A stretch of DNA of 64,000 bases from Microbacterium terrisoli (GTDB taxonomy: Bacteria > Actinomycetota > Actinomycetes > Actinomycetales > Microbacteriaceae), in contig NZ_CP133019.1 of the NCBI RefSeq assembly GCF_030866805.1, positions 1,550,001-1,614,000 on the forward strand. The letters run 5' to 3'. The notes beneath the pieces were generated by a model. The model was not told where the DNA came from. It made no database searches and worked only from the letters and a program-made list of their open reading frames with translations. A program made the translations under genes and the position numbers. Positions 35,776-44,822 of this stretch are shown in pieces. Each line of letters opens with the position of its first letter. The stretch's first letter is position 1.

Positions 35776-36509
35776 CGCCCGCACCCTCACCCGCCCTCCC
35801 TGTCGAGATCGCCGTGCAGGGCCCCGCGGGAGCCCGTATCGCGTTCGCCGAGGGTGCCGACCGCATTGAACTGTGCCAGGCGCTGGATGTCGGGGGCCTC
35901 ACGCCTTCGGCCGGAACCGTCGAGTGCGTGCTGGCAGAACTCGGCGACGGGCACGCAGTCGCGCCTCTTGTGCGTCCCCGCGGGGGCGGTTTCGTGTATG
36001 ACGACGACGAGTCGGCGGTGGTCGCCGCCGACATCCGCCACCTGGTCTCGCTCGGGGTCGGAGCAGTGGTCGTCGGGTGCCTGACCGCAGCAGGCACCAT
36101 CGACCGGACGCGGCTGGCCGAGTGGACGGATGCCGCAGCCGGCGCCGACGTCGTCTTCCACCGTGCGATCGACACGGTGGCTGACCCTGCTGCTGCGATC
36201 GACGTGCTCATCGAGTGCGGGGTCGCTCGCGTGCTGACGTCGGGCGGGGCGGGGCGCAGCATCGACGGCACGTCGGTGCTCGCCGAGCTGGTCGTGCGTG
36301 CCGGCGGTCGCCTGCAGATCATGGCGGGCGGGGGAGTCCGGGTCGTGGACATCGCCGCATTGCGCGCCGCCGGAGTCGACGCCGTGCACCTGTCGGCGCG
36401 GGCGCGCTCCGGGGACCGTTCGCCGAGCGGTCCCGGCGGCGGCGCGGACGGGCACGACGTGACCGACCCGGCGATCGTGCGCGCGGCGGTGGCAGCGGCA
36501 CGCGCCTGA
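35772..36509 (+). CDS. CutC-family protein
   Basis: A 245-aa TIM-barrel protein. VEIAVQGPAGARIAFAEGADRIELCQAL, LVRPRGGGFVYDDDE, VVFHRAIDTVADPAAAI and VLTSGGAGRSIDGT are the family signatures. It was named for copper homeostasis, but no copper-binding cluster is visible and the family's reaction is unsettled. It is translationally coupled (ATGA) to the fucosidase, which suggests a role in sugar or sugar-phosphate metabolism rather than copper. The last ~30 residues before the final helix are Gly/Ser/Asp-rich. It is the last gene of the island operon. Confidence 0.85.
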   Translation: MTPAPSPALPVEIAVQGPAGARIAFAEGADRIELCQALDVGGLTPSAGTVECVLAELGDGHAVAPLVRPRGGGFVYDDDESAVVAADIRHLVSLGVGAVVVGCLTAAGTIDRTRLAEWTDAAAGADVVFHRAIDTVADPAAAIDVLIECGVARVLTSGGAGRSIDGTSVLAELVVRAGGRLQIMAGGGVRVVDIAALRAAGVDAVHLSARARSGDRSPSGPGGGADGHDVTDPAIVRAAVAAARA

Positions 36510-36574
36510 TCCCGCCTCGGGCGTGTGATTCCGCGTCGCGGATGCCCTGTGACCGGTGCCCTAGACTGGCGCGC

Positions 36575-37114
36575 ATGGCTCCCGATCCGCGCATCCCCGA
36601 GGATGATGACGCTCTGCACTGGGACGGCGACGAAGAGCCGCGCGTCACCCTGCCGAAGGGGTGGGAGGCGCTCGGCCCGGGCGCTGAGCGTGTGACGCAG
36701 CAGGCGGACGATTCGGCGGGCGACACCGCCGATGATGCCGTGTCGCCGCCACCCGGCGCCGCGGTGGCAGCCGCGCCGGGTGGACGTGCCGCCGATGGCG
36801 CCGCGGAGGCGCCCGCGCAGCTGAGCAACGTCGCCCTGGTGGGCTTCGGTGTGCTCGGCGGCGCCTACCTGCTGTACACGATCGGATGGATCATCGGCGG
36901 GTATCGGCTGCAGGGGCGCGCACAGTGGATGGTCACCGATGCGATGTTCCAGGGCAGCTTCTGGCTGACGATCCTGGCACCGCTGATCTGGTTCGTGACC
37001 GTCCTGCTGCTCACCCGCGGCAGACGCATGTGGGTGCGTATCGTCTGGCTCGTCGCCGGGGTCGTGCTGCTCGTGCCCTGGCCGTTCGTGATGACCGGGT
37101 TGGTGGGACTGTGA
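36575..37114 (+). CDS. Membrane protein with acidic N-terminal tail, unknown function
   Basis: A 179-aa protein. The first ~85 residues are acidic, then Ala/Pro/Gly-rich and probably disordered and cytoplasmic; three hydrophobic helices follow (about 88-108, 124-145 and 155-175). TAGACT (36562-36567) ends 7 nt before the ATG, so the gene is likely leaderless, which sets the start. It forms an operon with the next membrane gene. I do not recognise the family. Confidence 0.75.
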   Translation: MAPDPRIPEDDDALHWDGDEEPRVTLPKGWEALGPGAERVTQQADDSAGDTADDAVSPPPGAAVAAAPGGRAADGAAEAPAQLSNVALVGFGVLGGAYLLYTIGWIIGGYRLQGRAQWMVTDAMFQGSFWLTILAPLIWFVTVLLLTRGRRMWVRIVWLVAGVVLLVPWPFVMTGLVGL

Positions 37115-37116
37115 GC

Positions 37117-37503
37117 ATGGCCGAGCAGAGCAACGGCGAGCACGACGAGAACGTCGCGGTCGCGGCATCCCGCACTCACATGCCGATGTGGCTGTTCGGG
37201 ACGATCATCGGACTCTTCGGACTCTTCTACGCCTACGCGGTGTGGAATGCGCTGTCGAACCTCATCCAGACCGTGCAGCAGTATGACGCGCTGGGTGTTC
37301 CGCTGAATGCGCTGGGGTGGCTGCTGTGGATCTTCGCCGCCGTCTTCCCGATCGTGGTCTATGCCGTCGCAGTGCGCATCGCGGCGCACCGCCACGCCGG
37401 GCACGTGGCGCTGGTGATGCTCGCCGGGCTTGCGCTGGTGGCCGTGTTCTGGCTCGACGTCGTCGCATACGCGACGCTGAACACGCACGCGCTCATCTCG
37501 TGA
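37117..37503 (+). CDS. Small three-helix membrane protein, unknown function
   Basis: A 128-aa protein with a polar N-terminus of about 22 residues and three hydrophobic helices (MWLFGTIIGLFGLFYAYAV; LGWLLWIFAAVFPIVVYAV; HVALVMLAGLALVAVFWLDVVAYA). It follows the previous membrane gene by 2 nt. A GTG at 37111 (GTGA overlap with the previous stop) would add two residues and is equally likely. The two products may form a complex (inference). Confidence 0.75.
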   Translation: MAEQSNGEHDENVAVAASRTHMPMWLFGTIIGLFGLFYAYAVWNALSNLIQTVQQYDALGVPLNALGWLLWIFAAVFPIVVYAVAVRIAAHRHAGHVALVMLAGLALVAVFWLDVVAYATLNTHALIS

Positions 37504-37653
37504 GCAGGCGGCGCAGCGCTGTGGCCGTCACATGGTCGGGAGCGGCCGGGTCCGCGCGGTAGGCTGTGACCGTCTCGCCCCGAAGGCGTGCGGCGCGGCA
37601 TTCCCGTCATCACCGCCGTCGCGCGCTGCGCGCTTGCCGAAGGGCTTCTCGCT

Positions 37654-39246
37654 GTGACCAAACCCGTCGTCCTCATCGCCGAACAGCTTTCGCCCGCCAC
37701 AATCGACGCGCTCGGTCCGGATTTCGATGTCCGCCAGGTCGATGGAACCGACCGGCCCGCGCTGCTGGCAGCCCTCGCAGAGGCAGACGCGGTGCTGATC
37801 CGGTCGGCGACGAAGATGGATGCCGAGGCCATCGCCGCGGCCCGCCGTCTGAAGGTCATCGCCCGCGCCGGTGTCGGCCTCGACAACGTCGACACCCCCG
37901 CGGCCACCGCCGCCGGGGTCATGGTCGTCAACGCCCCCACCTCGAACATCATCTCGGCCGCCGAGCTCACGGTCGGTCACATCCTGTCGCTCGCGCGGCA
38001 CATTCCCGCCGCCCACGCCTCGCTGTCGGCGGGGGAGTGGAAGCGCAGTTCGTTCACCGGTGTGGAGCTGTTCGACAAGACCGTCGGAATCGTCGGCCTC
38101 GGCCGCATCGGCGCCCTGATCACGGCACGCCTGCAGAGCTTCGACATGAAGGTCATCGCCTACGACCCTTACGTCACGAGCGCACGCGCACAGCAGCTCG
38201 GGGTGGAGCTGGTCAGCCTGGACGAGCTGCTCGAGCGCAGCGACTTCGTCACGGTGCACATGCCGAAGACTCCCGAGACCACCGGCATGATCAGCACACC
38301 GCAACTGCAGCGCATGAAGTCGACAGCGTTCGTGATCAATGTCGCCCGCGGCGGCCTCATCGATGAGGACGCTCTGTTCACGGCGCTGGGCTCCGGCGAG
38401 ATCGCCGGGGCCGGTCTGGACGTCTTCTCGTCCGAGCCACCCACCGACAAGCGTCTGCTGTCGCTGCCGAACGTCTCCGTCACGCCACACCTGGGCGCCT
38501 CGACCGCCGAGGCGCAGGAGAAGGCGGGCGTGTCTGTGGCTAAGTCCGTGCGCCTGGCGCTGGACGGCGAGCTCGTGCCCGACGCTGTGAACGTCGCCGG
38601 CGGTGTGATCGACCCCTACGTGCGCCCCGGCATCCCGCTGGTGGAGAAGCTCGGCCAGATCTTCTCCGGTCTGGCGCGTTCGCCGTTGACGAGCCTGGAC
38701 ATCGAAGTGCACGGCGAGCTGCAGGGTTACGACGTCAGCGTTCTCAAGCTGGCGGCGTTGAAGGGCGTGTTCACGCCCATCGTCAGCGAGTCGGTGTCGT
38801 ACGTGAACGCACCGTTGCTGGCACAGCAGCGCGGTGTCGAGGTGCGGCTGATCGTCGACGACAACAGCCCCGAATACCGCAACGTCATCACGTTGCGCGG
38901 TGCGCTCTCGGACGGCTCGCAGCTGTCGGTCTCGGGCACGCTCACCGGCCCGAGGCAGGTCGAGAAGCTGGTCGGCATCAACGAGTACGCCGTCGAGCTG
39001 CCCATCGAGCAGCATCACATCGTCATGCTCTACACCGACCGCCCGGGCATCGTGGCGGTGTTCGGCCAGCGGTTCGGGGATGCCGGCATCAACATCGCCG
39101 GCATGCAGATCGCGCGCCAGTCGGCCGGTGGCCAGGCGCTGTCCGTGCTCACGGTCGACTCGCCCGTCTCGGACGAACTGCTCGAACTCGTGCGCACGGA
39201 CATCGATGCCGACCTGTTCCGTCAGATCGAGATCATCGAGAGCTGA
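37654..39246 (+). CDS. serA: D-3-phosphoglycerate dehydrogenase
   Basis: A 530-aa long-form SerA that oxidises 3-phosphoglycerate in serine synthesis. The NAD motif is VGIVGLGRIGALIT, active-site segments include ARGGLIDEDAL and the His/Glu pair in VTPHLGAST; an intervening domain and a C-terminal ACT domain (HHIVMLYTDRPGIVAVFGQRF) allow serine feedback. The GTG at 37654 has GAAGGG 9 nt upstream; a TAGGCT box near 37560 suggests an ~80-nt leader. A weak CTGAGC-N16-GCTCAG hairpin (39243-39270) marks the 3' end. Confidence 0.95.
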   Translation: MTKPVVLIAEQLSPATIDALGPDFDVRQVDGTDRPALLAALAEADAVLIRSATKMDAEAIAAARRLKVIARAGVGLDNVDTPAATAAGVMVVNAPTSNIISAAELTVGHILSLARHIPAAHASLSAGEWKRSSFTGVELFDKTVGIVGLGRIGALITARLQSFDMKVIAYDPYVTSARAQQLGVELVSLDELLERSDFVTVHMPKTPETTGMISTPQLQRMKSTAFVINVARGGLIDEDALFTALGSGEIAGAGLDVFSSEPPTDKRLLSLPNVSVTPHLGASTAEAQEKAGVSVAKSVRLALDGELVPDAVNVAGGVIDPYVRPGIPLVEKLGQIFSGLARSPLTSLDIEVHGELQGYDVSVLKLAALKGVFTPIVSESVSYVNAPLLAQQRGVEVRLIVDDNSPEYRNVITLRGALSDGSQLSVSGTLTGPRQVEKLVGINEYAVELPIEQHHIVMLYTDRPGIVAVFGQRFGDAGINIAGMQIARQSAGGQALSVLTVDSPVSDELLELVRTDIDADLFRQIEIIES

Positions 39247-39266
39247 GCGACACCAGCGCGCCCGGC

Positions 39267-39524
39267 TCAGATCAGGTCGTCGGGTGCCGAGGCCTCGTCA
39301 CGGCGCACCGTGTCGCCCGTGCGCGGGTCGACTGTGGTGTGCGACGTCGCCACCGTCCGTCGTCGGCGCAGCAAGAAGGCGATGCCGATCAGCACCACGA
39401 TGACACCGGCACCCATCAGGATGTAACCGACAAGCTGCAGGTCGATCCACGACACGTCGATGTGGAGCGCGAAGGCGAGAATCGCTCCGATGACGAAAAG
39501 CACGATACCCAGTCCGATGCTCAT
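39267..39524 (-). CDS. Small two-helix membrane protein (DUF6458-like)
   Basis: An 85-aa protein with two hydrophobic helices (SIGLGIVLFVIGAILAFAL; LVGYILMGAGVIVVLIGIAFLL), a positive RRRRT stop and a polar tail. The MSIGLGI opening and layout match the small actinobacterial family I recall as DUF6458. GAGGAGAAAT precedes the ATG at 39524, which fixes the start; the longer frame to 39602 lacks a signal. Function unknown; it stands alone and converges on serA. Confidence 0.8.
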   Translation of the reverse strand: MSIGLGIVLFVIGAILAFALHIDVSWIDLQLVGYILMGAGVIVVLIGIAFLLRRRRTVATSHTTVDPRTGDTVRRDEASAPDDLI

Positions 39525-39630
39525 GATTTCTCCTCTCGGCGCGCAGTCGTAGGCGCTCTTTCCAGCGACCGTACCTGGCTTCTGCCGGCCGGCAGGGGCC
39601 ATTGCGCGCGTGTCTGCCGTGTGATAGCGG

Positions 39631-40173
39631 CTATTCGGCCACGGCGTGGAGCACGAGGGCGATGAGCGCGTCGAGATCGGCCCCGACGGGCAGGTGCATC
39701 GCGGTCTCTGCTTCGAGCAGGTTGTTGAAGTACAAACCGTCTGAGACCAGCAGCACGAGATTCAGCGCCGCTTCGTCGCGTACGTGGGGCCTGAGGGCGT
39801 CTGCCCATCGGTCTCGTGTGCGCTGCAGCGCGGTGCCCGCCGCGACGCTGCCGCCCTGCGCCAGGCGCGAGACGGCGAGCATCGCGCGGTCGAGCGGGTC
39901 GGCCGTCAGCACGGACGATCGCAGGTAGTACGCGACGGCGCCCTCGGATGCCGCGGCGATCGCGGCGACGTCCTCGTCGACGAGTCCGTCCAGTCGGTCG
40001 ATCATGCCCGCTTCGAGGGCATCCTTCGTCGCGAAGTGATAGAGCAGACCGCCCTTGGAGACGCCGGCGGCCCGGGCTGTGGCATCCATCGTCGCGGCGC
40101 GCTCGTTGCCGTCGATGAGGATCTGTTCGAAGGCGTCCAAGACGCTTCCCCGTGCCCGCGGAGGACGACTCAT
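39631..40173 (-). CDS. TetR-family repressor of the divergent efflux pump
   Basis: A 180-aa regulator. RGSVLDAFEQILIDGNERAATMDATARAAGVSKGGLLYHFATKDALEAG is the TetR DNA-binding domain; the rest is a helical ligand-binding domain. It is divergent from the 14-helix MFS pump at 40263 and shares an operator region with it, so it should repress the pump until a drug-like ligand binds, as QacR and related regulators do. Confidence 0.9.
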   Translation of the reverse strand: MSRPPRARGSVLDAFEQILIDGNERAATMDATARAAGVSKGGLLYHFATKDALEAGMIDRLDGLVDEDVAAIAAASEGAVAYYLRSSVLTADPLDRAMLAVSRLAQGGSVAAGTALQRTRDRWADALRPHVRDEAALNLVLLVSDGLYFNNLLEAETAMHLPVGADLDALIALVLHAVAE

Positions 40174-40213
40174 GACAACGATGCTATCGGCAGATCGGCC
40201 ATGAACCCCATGT

Positions 40214-40239
40214 TACTATACCGGCTGGACGGTAAAGTA
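40214..40239. promoter_or_regulatory. TetR operator with overlapping divergent promoters
   Basis: TACTATACCG-N6-CGGTAAAGTA is a 10+10 inverted repeat with one mismatch. It overlaps a minus-strand TATAGT -10 (40215-40220) for tetR and a plus-strand TAAAGT -10 (40233-40238) for the pump, so a bound dimer would silence both. Confidence 0.7.
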
Positions 40240-40262
40240 TGCCGTCGATTGTCGAGCACATC

Positions 40263-41798
40263 ATGACTGTCACCCACGCGATCCCCGTCACCGACGGCAC
40301 CGGCGGCCGTGCCGGCGCGCGCGGATGGGTCGCCCTGGCTGTGCTGATGCTTCCCGTGCTGCTCGTCTCGGTCGATAACACCGTGCTCAGCTTCGCACTG
40401 CCGATGATCTCGTCGGCGCTCGAACCCACCAGCATCCAGCAGCTGTGGATCATCGACGCCTACCCGCTCGTGCTCGCGGCCCTGCTGGTGACGATGGGCA
40501 CGCTCGGCGACCGATTCGGCAGGCGACGGATGCTGCTCATCGGCGCGACCGGGTTCGCTCTCGTCTCGGCGGCTTCGGCGTTCGCCCCCACGGCGGGGTG
40601 GCTGATCTCGGGGCGCGCCGGGATGGCCGTGTTCGGTGCCATGCTCATGCCCTCGACCCTGTCGCTGATCCGCAGCATCTTCTCCGAACGTGCGCAGCGA
40701 CGACTGGCGATCGCCGTCTGGGCGGCGATGTTCTCGGCCGGCGCCGCGCTCGGACCGATCGTCGGCGGCTTTCTGCTGGAGCACTTCGCGTGGGGATCGG
40801 TGTTCCTGATGGCGGTGCCTGTGCTGGTGCCGCTGCTGGTGTTCGCCCCCATGTTCGTGCCCGAGAGCCGCGACCCCGACCCGGGCCGCATCGACCCCGT
40901 CAGCATCGTGCTGTCGATCGGCGCCATGCTGCCGATCGTCTACGCGATCAAGCAGCTCGCTGTCGAAGGCTTCAGCGCGACCGTGGTCGTGCTGCTGGTC
41001 GCAGGCGTGCTGTTCGGGTTGCTGTTCGTGCGCCGTCAGCTGCGCGCCGAGATCCCGATGCTCGACATGGGCCTGTTCCGCACACCGGCCTTCACCGGAG
41101 CGCTGCTGGTGAACCTGCTCAGTGTGATCGCGCTGGTCGGCTTCTTGTTCTTCATCGCCCAGCATCTGCAGCTGATCATCGGATTGTCGCCGATGGAATC
41201 GGGCCTGGCTCTGCTGCCGTCGCTGGTGGCCATGATCGTGGCGGGACTGATCGTGGTGCCGCTGTCGGTGCGCATTCCACCTCGCGTGCTCATCCCCGCC
41301 GCTCTCGTGTTCTCGGTCGCAGGCTATGTCGGCATCGGGCTGACGACCGGCCCCGACACCCTGTGGCCGACGATCGTCGCTTCGGTGAGCCTGGGCATCG
41401 GCATCGGCATGGCCGAGACGGTCTCGAATGAGCTGATCCTCTCCAGCGCTCCGGCGGCCAAGGCCGGTGCCGCCAGCGCGGTGTCCGAGACCGCATACGA
41501 ACTGGGCACGGTGCTGGGCACGTCGGTCATCGGCGGGTTCCTCACCGCGGTGTACCGCACGACGATCGCCATCCCCGAAGGGGTCCCCGCACATATCGCG
41601 GCCGAGGCGCGCGAGACGCTGGCCGGCGCGATGAATGCGGCGGGTGAACTCGGCGGCATGCTGGGTGCGGCGCTGCGCGCAGCGGCGGCGCAGGCTTTCG
41701 ACGCGGGCGTGGGTGCGGCGGCGCTGACCGGGGCGGTGCTGGTTGCGGTGGCCGCTGTGATCGCGGCCACTACGCTGAAGGGCAGGAGCACCCGGTAG
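40263..41798 (+). CDS. DHA2-family MFS multidrug transporter (14 TM)
   Basis: A 511-aa membrane protein with about 14 helices. Motif A is [13 protein letters not shown], the first-helix acidic motif is [15 protein letters not shown], and motif C is [14 protein letters not shown]. It resembles QacA/SmvA-type proton-driven exporters of cationic dyes and antiseptics. The ATG at 40263 was preferred over 40239 because the latter overlaps the operator arm and lies too close to the promoter. The final helix is followed by KGRSTR. Confidence 0.88.
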   Translation: MTVTHAIPVTDGTGGRAGARGWVALAVLMLPVLLVSVDNTVLSFALPMISSALEPTSIQQLWIIDAYPLVLAALLVTMGTLGDRFGRRRMLLIGATGFALVSAASAFAPTAGWLISGRAGMAVFGAMLMPSTLSLIRSIFSERAQRRLAIAVWAAMFSAGAALGPIVGGFLLEHFAWGSVFLMAVPVLVPLLVFAPMFVPESRDPDPGRIDPVSIVLSIGAMLPIVYAIKQLAVEGFSATVVVLLVAGVLFGLLFVRRQLRAEIPMLDMGLFRTPAFTGALLVNLLSVIALVGFLFFIAQHLQLIIGLSPMESGLALLPSLVAMIVAGLIVVPLSVRIPPRVLIPAALVFSVAGYVGIGLTTGPDTLWPTIVASVSLGIGIGMAETVSNELILSSAPAAKAGAASAVSETAYELGTVLGTSVIGGFLTAVYRTTIAIPEGVPAHIAAEARETLAGAMNAAGELGGMLGAALRAAAAQAFDAGVGAAALTGAVLVAVAAVIAATTLKGRSTR

Positions 41799-41824
41799 GG
41801 GCCGGGGTCGTGTCGAGGAGAGCC

Positions 41825-42877
41825 ATGTCGCGTGTTGTGAAGCTGGCCGTCATCCCAGGTGACGGCATCGGGCCCGAGGTCATCGCCGAGGCCGAGAAGG
41901 TGTTGGATGCCGCGACGGCGGCAAGTGAGGTCCGTTTCGAGAAGACCCGCTTCTCGCTGGGTGCCGCCCGCTACCTCGCCACCGGCGACACTCTCACCGA
42001 CGATGACCTCGCCTCGATCAAGACGCACGATGCGATCCTGCTCGGCGCCGTGGGCGGCACGCCGGGTGACCCGGCGTTGAAGGACGCCAACATCGAGCGC
42101 GGTCTGCTGCTGAAGCTCCGGTTCGAGCTCGACCACTACGTGAACCTGCGGCCGGCGAAGCTGTTCCCCGGAGCGCCGGGGCCGCTCGCCGACCCGGGCG
42201 AGGTCGACTTCGTCGTGGTGCGTGAGGGCACCGAAGGCCCCTATGTCGGCAACGGCGGCTCGATCCGCCGGGGCACCGCGCATGAGGTGGCCAACGAGAC
42301 CTCGGTGAACACCGCGTACGGTGTCGAGCGCGTCGTCCGGTACGCCTTCGCAGCCGCGGAGCGGCGCAGCCGTCGGCTCACGCTCGTGCACAAGACCAAT
42401 GTGCTCATCAACGCCGGTTCGCTGTGGAAGCGGGTCGTGGACGAGGTGGCCGAAGAGCATCCGCAGGTTGCCGTAGACTACCTGCACGTCGACGCGGCCA
42501 CCATCTTCCTGGTCACGAACCCCAGCCGGTTCGACGTGATCGTCACCGACAACCTCTTCGGCGACATCCTGACAGACCTGGCCGGCGCCGTGACCGGTGG
42601 CATCGGTTTGGCAGCCTCGGGCAACATCAACCCCGATGGCGCCTTCCCCTCGATGTTCGAGCCCGTGCACGGATCGGCGCCCGACATCGCAGGACAGCAG
42701 AAGGCCGATCCCACGGCCGCGATCCTGTCCATCGCCCTCCTGCTCGACCATCTCGGGCTGACCGGCGAAGCAGGCCGTGTCACTCGCGCGGCCGAGGAGG
42801 ACATCGCGACCCGAGGCGGCGCACCCCGCACCACCGCGCAGATCGGCGACGCCATCGCCGCGCGACTCCAGGCGTAG
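41825..42877 (+). CDS. leuB: 3-isopropylmalate dehydrogenase
   Basis: A 350-aa isocitrate/isopropylmalate dehydrogenase-family enzyme for the third step of leucine synthesis. [18 protein letters not shown] opens the protein; [28 protein letters not shown] and [15 protein letters not shown] hold substrate and metal residues; [24 protein letters not shown] binds NAD. GAGGAG precedes the ATG at 41825, which was preferred over an in-frame ATG at 41810. It is followed by ilvE. Confidence 0.96.
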   Translation: MSRVVKLAVIPGDGIGPEVIAEAEKVLDAATAASEVRFEKTRFSLGAARYLATGDTLTDDDLASIKTHDAILLGAVGGTPGDPALKDANIERGLLLKLRFELDHYVNLRPAKLFPGAPGPLADPGEVDFVVVREGTEGPYVGNGGSIRRGTAHEVANETSVNTAYGVERVVRYAFAAAERRSRRLTLVHKTNVLINAGSLWKRVVDEVAEEHPQVAVDYLHVDAATIFLVTNPSRFDVIVTDNLFGDILTDLAGAVTGGIGLAASGNINPDGAFPSMFEPVHGSAPDIAGQQKADPTAAILSIALLLDHLGLTGEAGRVTRAAEEDIATRGGAPRTTAQIGDAIAARLQA

Positions 42878-42924
42878 CCTGGAAGCACGCGAGCGTCGCC
42901 CGCGCATCAACGACTGGATGTGAC

Positions 42925-44022
42925 ATGACTTCTCCCGCAGACACCGCTCTCGCCTCGCTCGAGTTCGCGGTCACCCGCAACCCTGCCCCGCGCAGCGCTG
43001 CCGAGCGCGAAGCGGCCCTTCGCGACCCGGTGTTCGGCACGGTCTTCACCGACCACATGGTGGGCATCACCTGGACCGATGGTGAGGGCTGGCACGACGC
43101 CCGCGTACAGCCGTACGGCCCGCTCGCGCTGGACCCGGCTGCGGCCGTGCTGCACTACGGCCAGGAGATCTTCGAGGGCATCAAGGCGTACCGGCACGCA
43201 GACGGATCGGTCTACACGTTCCGCCCCGATCAGAACGCGGCGCGTCTGCAGCGCAGTGCGCACCGACTCGCGCTGCCGGAGCTGCCCGCCGACCTGTTCA
43301 CGCAGGCTCTGCGCGAGCTGATCGCCGTCGATGGCGCGTGGGTGCCCTCGGGTGCCGACCAGAGCCTGTACCTGCGGCCGTTCGTGTTCGCCTCCGAGCC
43401 GTTCCTGGGCGTGCGGCCGGCCCGCGAGGTCTCGTTCTACATCATCGCCAGTCCGGTGGGCGCGTACTTCAAGGGCGGCGCCAAGCCGGTCTCGATCTGG
43501 CTCAGCGAAGACTATGCGCGTGCCGGCAAGGGCGGCACGGGGGCGGCGAAGACAGGCGGCAACTATGCCGCGAGCCTCCTGCCGCAGGCCGAGGCATATG
43601 AGCAGGGCTGCGACCAGGTCGTCTTCCTCGACGCCGACGGCAATGTCGAAGAACTCGGCGGCATGAACGTGGTGTTCGTGTACAAGGACGGCACGATCGT
43701 GACCCCCGCATCCGCATCGATCCTGGCCGGCATCACGCGCCTGTCGCTGCTGGAGCTCGCCCGCGACCGGGGCCACGACGTGCAGGAGCGCGCGATCTCG
43801 ATCGACGAGTGGCGTCAGGGCGTGGCATCCGGCGACATCGTCGAGGTGTTCGCGTGCGGCACTGCCGCCGTGGTGGCACCGATCGGGCAGCTCAAGGGCC
43901 ACGCGTTCTCCGACGAGCAGCCGCTCGGGGAGCTCGCACTGTCGTTGCGTGAAGAGCTCACCGACATCCAGTACGGCCGTCGTGATGACCGCCACAGCTG
44001 GCTGGTGCGACTGGACGGCTGA
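42925..44022 (+). CDS. ilvE: Branched-chain amino acid aminotransferase
   Basis: A 365-aa fold-type IV PLP enzyme that makes Leu, Ile and Val from their keto acids. Features are YGQEIFEGIKAYRHADGS, RLALPELP, the LYLRPFVFASE segment, and the PLP Lys in GAAKTGGNYAASL; EELGGMNVVFVYKDG and EVFACGTAAVVAPIG bind cofactor and substrate. It lies 47 nt after leuB; a far-upstream in-frame ATG is inside leuB. A TAGCCT box near 42876 might give it its own promoter. Confidence 0.95.
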   Translation: MTSPADTALASLEFAVTRNPAPRSAAEREAALRDPVFGTVFTDHMVGITWTDGEGWHDARVQPYGPLALDPAAAVLHYGQEIFEGIKAYRHADGSVYTFRPDQNAARLQRSAHRLALPELPADLFTQALRELIAVDGAWVPSGADQSLYLRPFVFASEPFLGVRPAREVSFYIIASPVGAYFKGGAKPVSIWLSEDYARAGKGGTGAAKTGGNYAASLLPQAEAYEQGCDQVVFLDADGNVEELGGMNVVFVYKDGTIVTPASASILAGITRLSLLELARDRGHDVQERAISIDEWRQGVASGDIVEVFACGTAAVVAPIGQLKGHAFSDEQPLGELALSLREELTDIQYGRRDDRHSWLVRLDG

Positions 44023-44054
44023 CTGAATGCCCGCCAGGTCCTAGGCTTGTGCGG

Positions 44055-44822
44055 GTGAGAATCGCACGCTTCAGCCACCATGGCGCCATCACGTACGGCA
44101 TCGTCGACGAGACCGATCTGGTCGTGCTCGCCGGCGACCCGATGTTCGCGGGTTTCGAAACGACCGGAGCGCGCATCCCCCTGGCCGACGTCGCGCTGCT
44201 GGCACCGGTGATACCGCGCTCGAAGGTCGTCGCGATCGCGCGCAACTACCGCGACCACGCCGCCGAGCTCGGCAACGAGGTGCCGGCCGCGCCGATGCTG
44301 TTCCTCAAGCCCAACACGTCGGTCATCGGCCCCGGAGACGCGATCGTGCTGCCCCCGCAGTCCGCGCGCGTCGACTACGAGGGGGAGCTTGCAGCCGTCA
44401 TCGGAAAGATCGCCAAGAACGTGTCGGCCGAGCAGGCGCTCGACCACGTGTTCGGCTACACGATCGCCAACGACGTCACCGCGCGCGACCTGCAGCCCAT
44501 CGACGGCCAGTGGTCGCGCGCGAAAGGGTTCGACACGTTCTGCCCGCTGGGGCCGGCGATCGAGACCGACTTCGACCCGCACGGCTCAGCCGTGATCACC
44601 ACCCGTGTGGACGGCGAGGTGCGTCAGCACGGCCCGATCTCAGACATGATCCACTCGGTCGCCGACATCATCGCCTACGCGTCGACCGCTTTCACCCTGC
44701 TGCCCGGCGACGTGATCCTCACCGGCACGCCCGCAGGCGTCGGCCCGTTCACCGCCGGTCAGACGGTCGAGGTCGAGATCTCGGGCCTGGGCATCCTGCG
44801 AAATCCTGCGCGCGCCGCGTGA
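44055..44822 (+). CDS. Fumarylacetoacetate-hydrolase-family enzyme
   Basis: A 255-aa FAH-fold protein. AIARNYRDHAAELGNEVP, MLFLKPNTSVIGPGD, the metal-binding DYEGELAAVIG and GYTIANDVTARDLQ, and a C-terminal GDVILTGTPAGVGPF are typical of the oxaloacetate-decarboxylase / acylpyruvase-like branch. The exact substrate is not clear. The GTG at 44055 was chosen because TAGGCT (44042-44047) ends 7 nt before it (leaderless); a GTG at 44049 is in frame but too close to the box. The gene before gltX is of this family in mycobacteria too (recalled knowledge). Confidence 0.87.
   Translation: MRIARFSHHGAITYGIVDETDLVVLAGDPMFAGFETTGARIPLADVALLAPVIPRSKVVAIARNYRDHAAELGNEVPAAPMLFLKPNTSVIGPGDAIVLPPQSARVDYEGELAAVIGKIAKNVSAEQALDHVFGYTIANDVTARDLQPIDGQWSRAKGFDTFCPLGPAIETDFDPHGSAVITTRVDGEVRQHGPISDMIHSVADIIAYASTAFTLLPGDVILTGTPAGVGPFTAGQTVEVEISGLGILRNPARAA

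Noticed and set aside
39243..39270. Hairpin between serA and the convergent DUF6458-like gene as a strong terminator
   Set aside because: Only 6 bp of stem with a 16-nt loop and no T-run; mentioned with serA but not listed separately.
40239..40262. ATG at 40239 as start of the DHA2 transporter
   Set aside because: It falls on the operator arm directly after the -10 box, with no ribosome-binding site.
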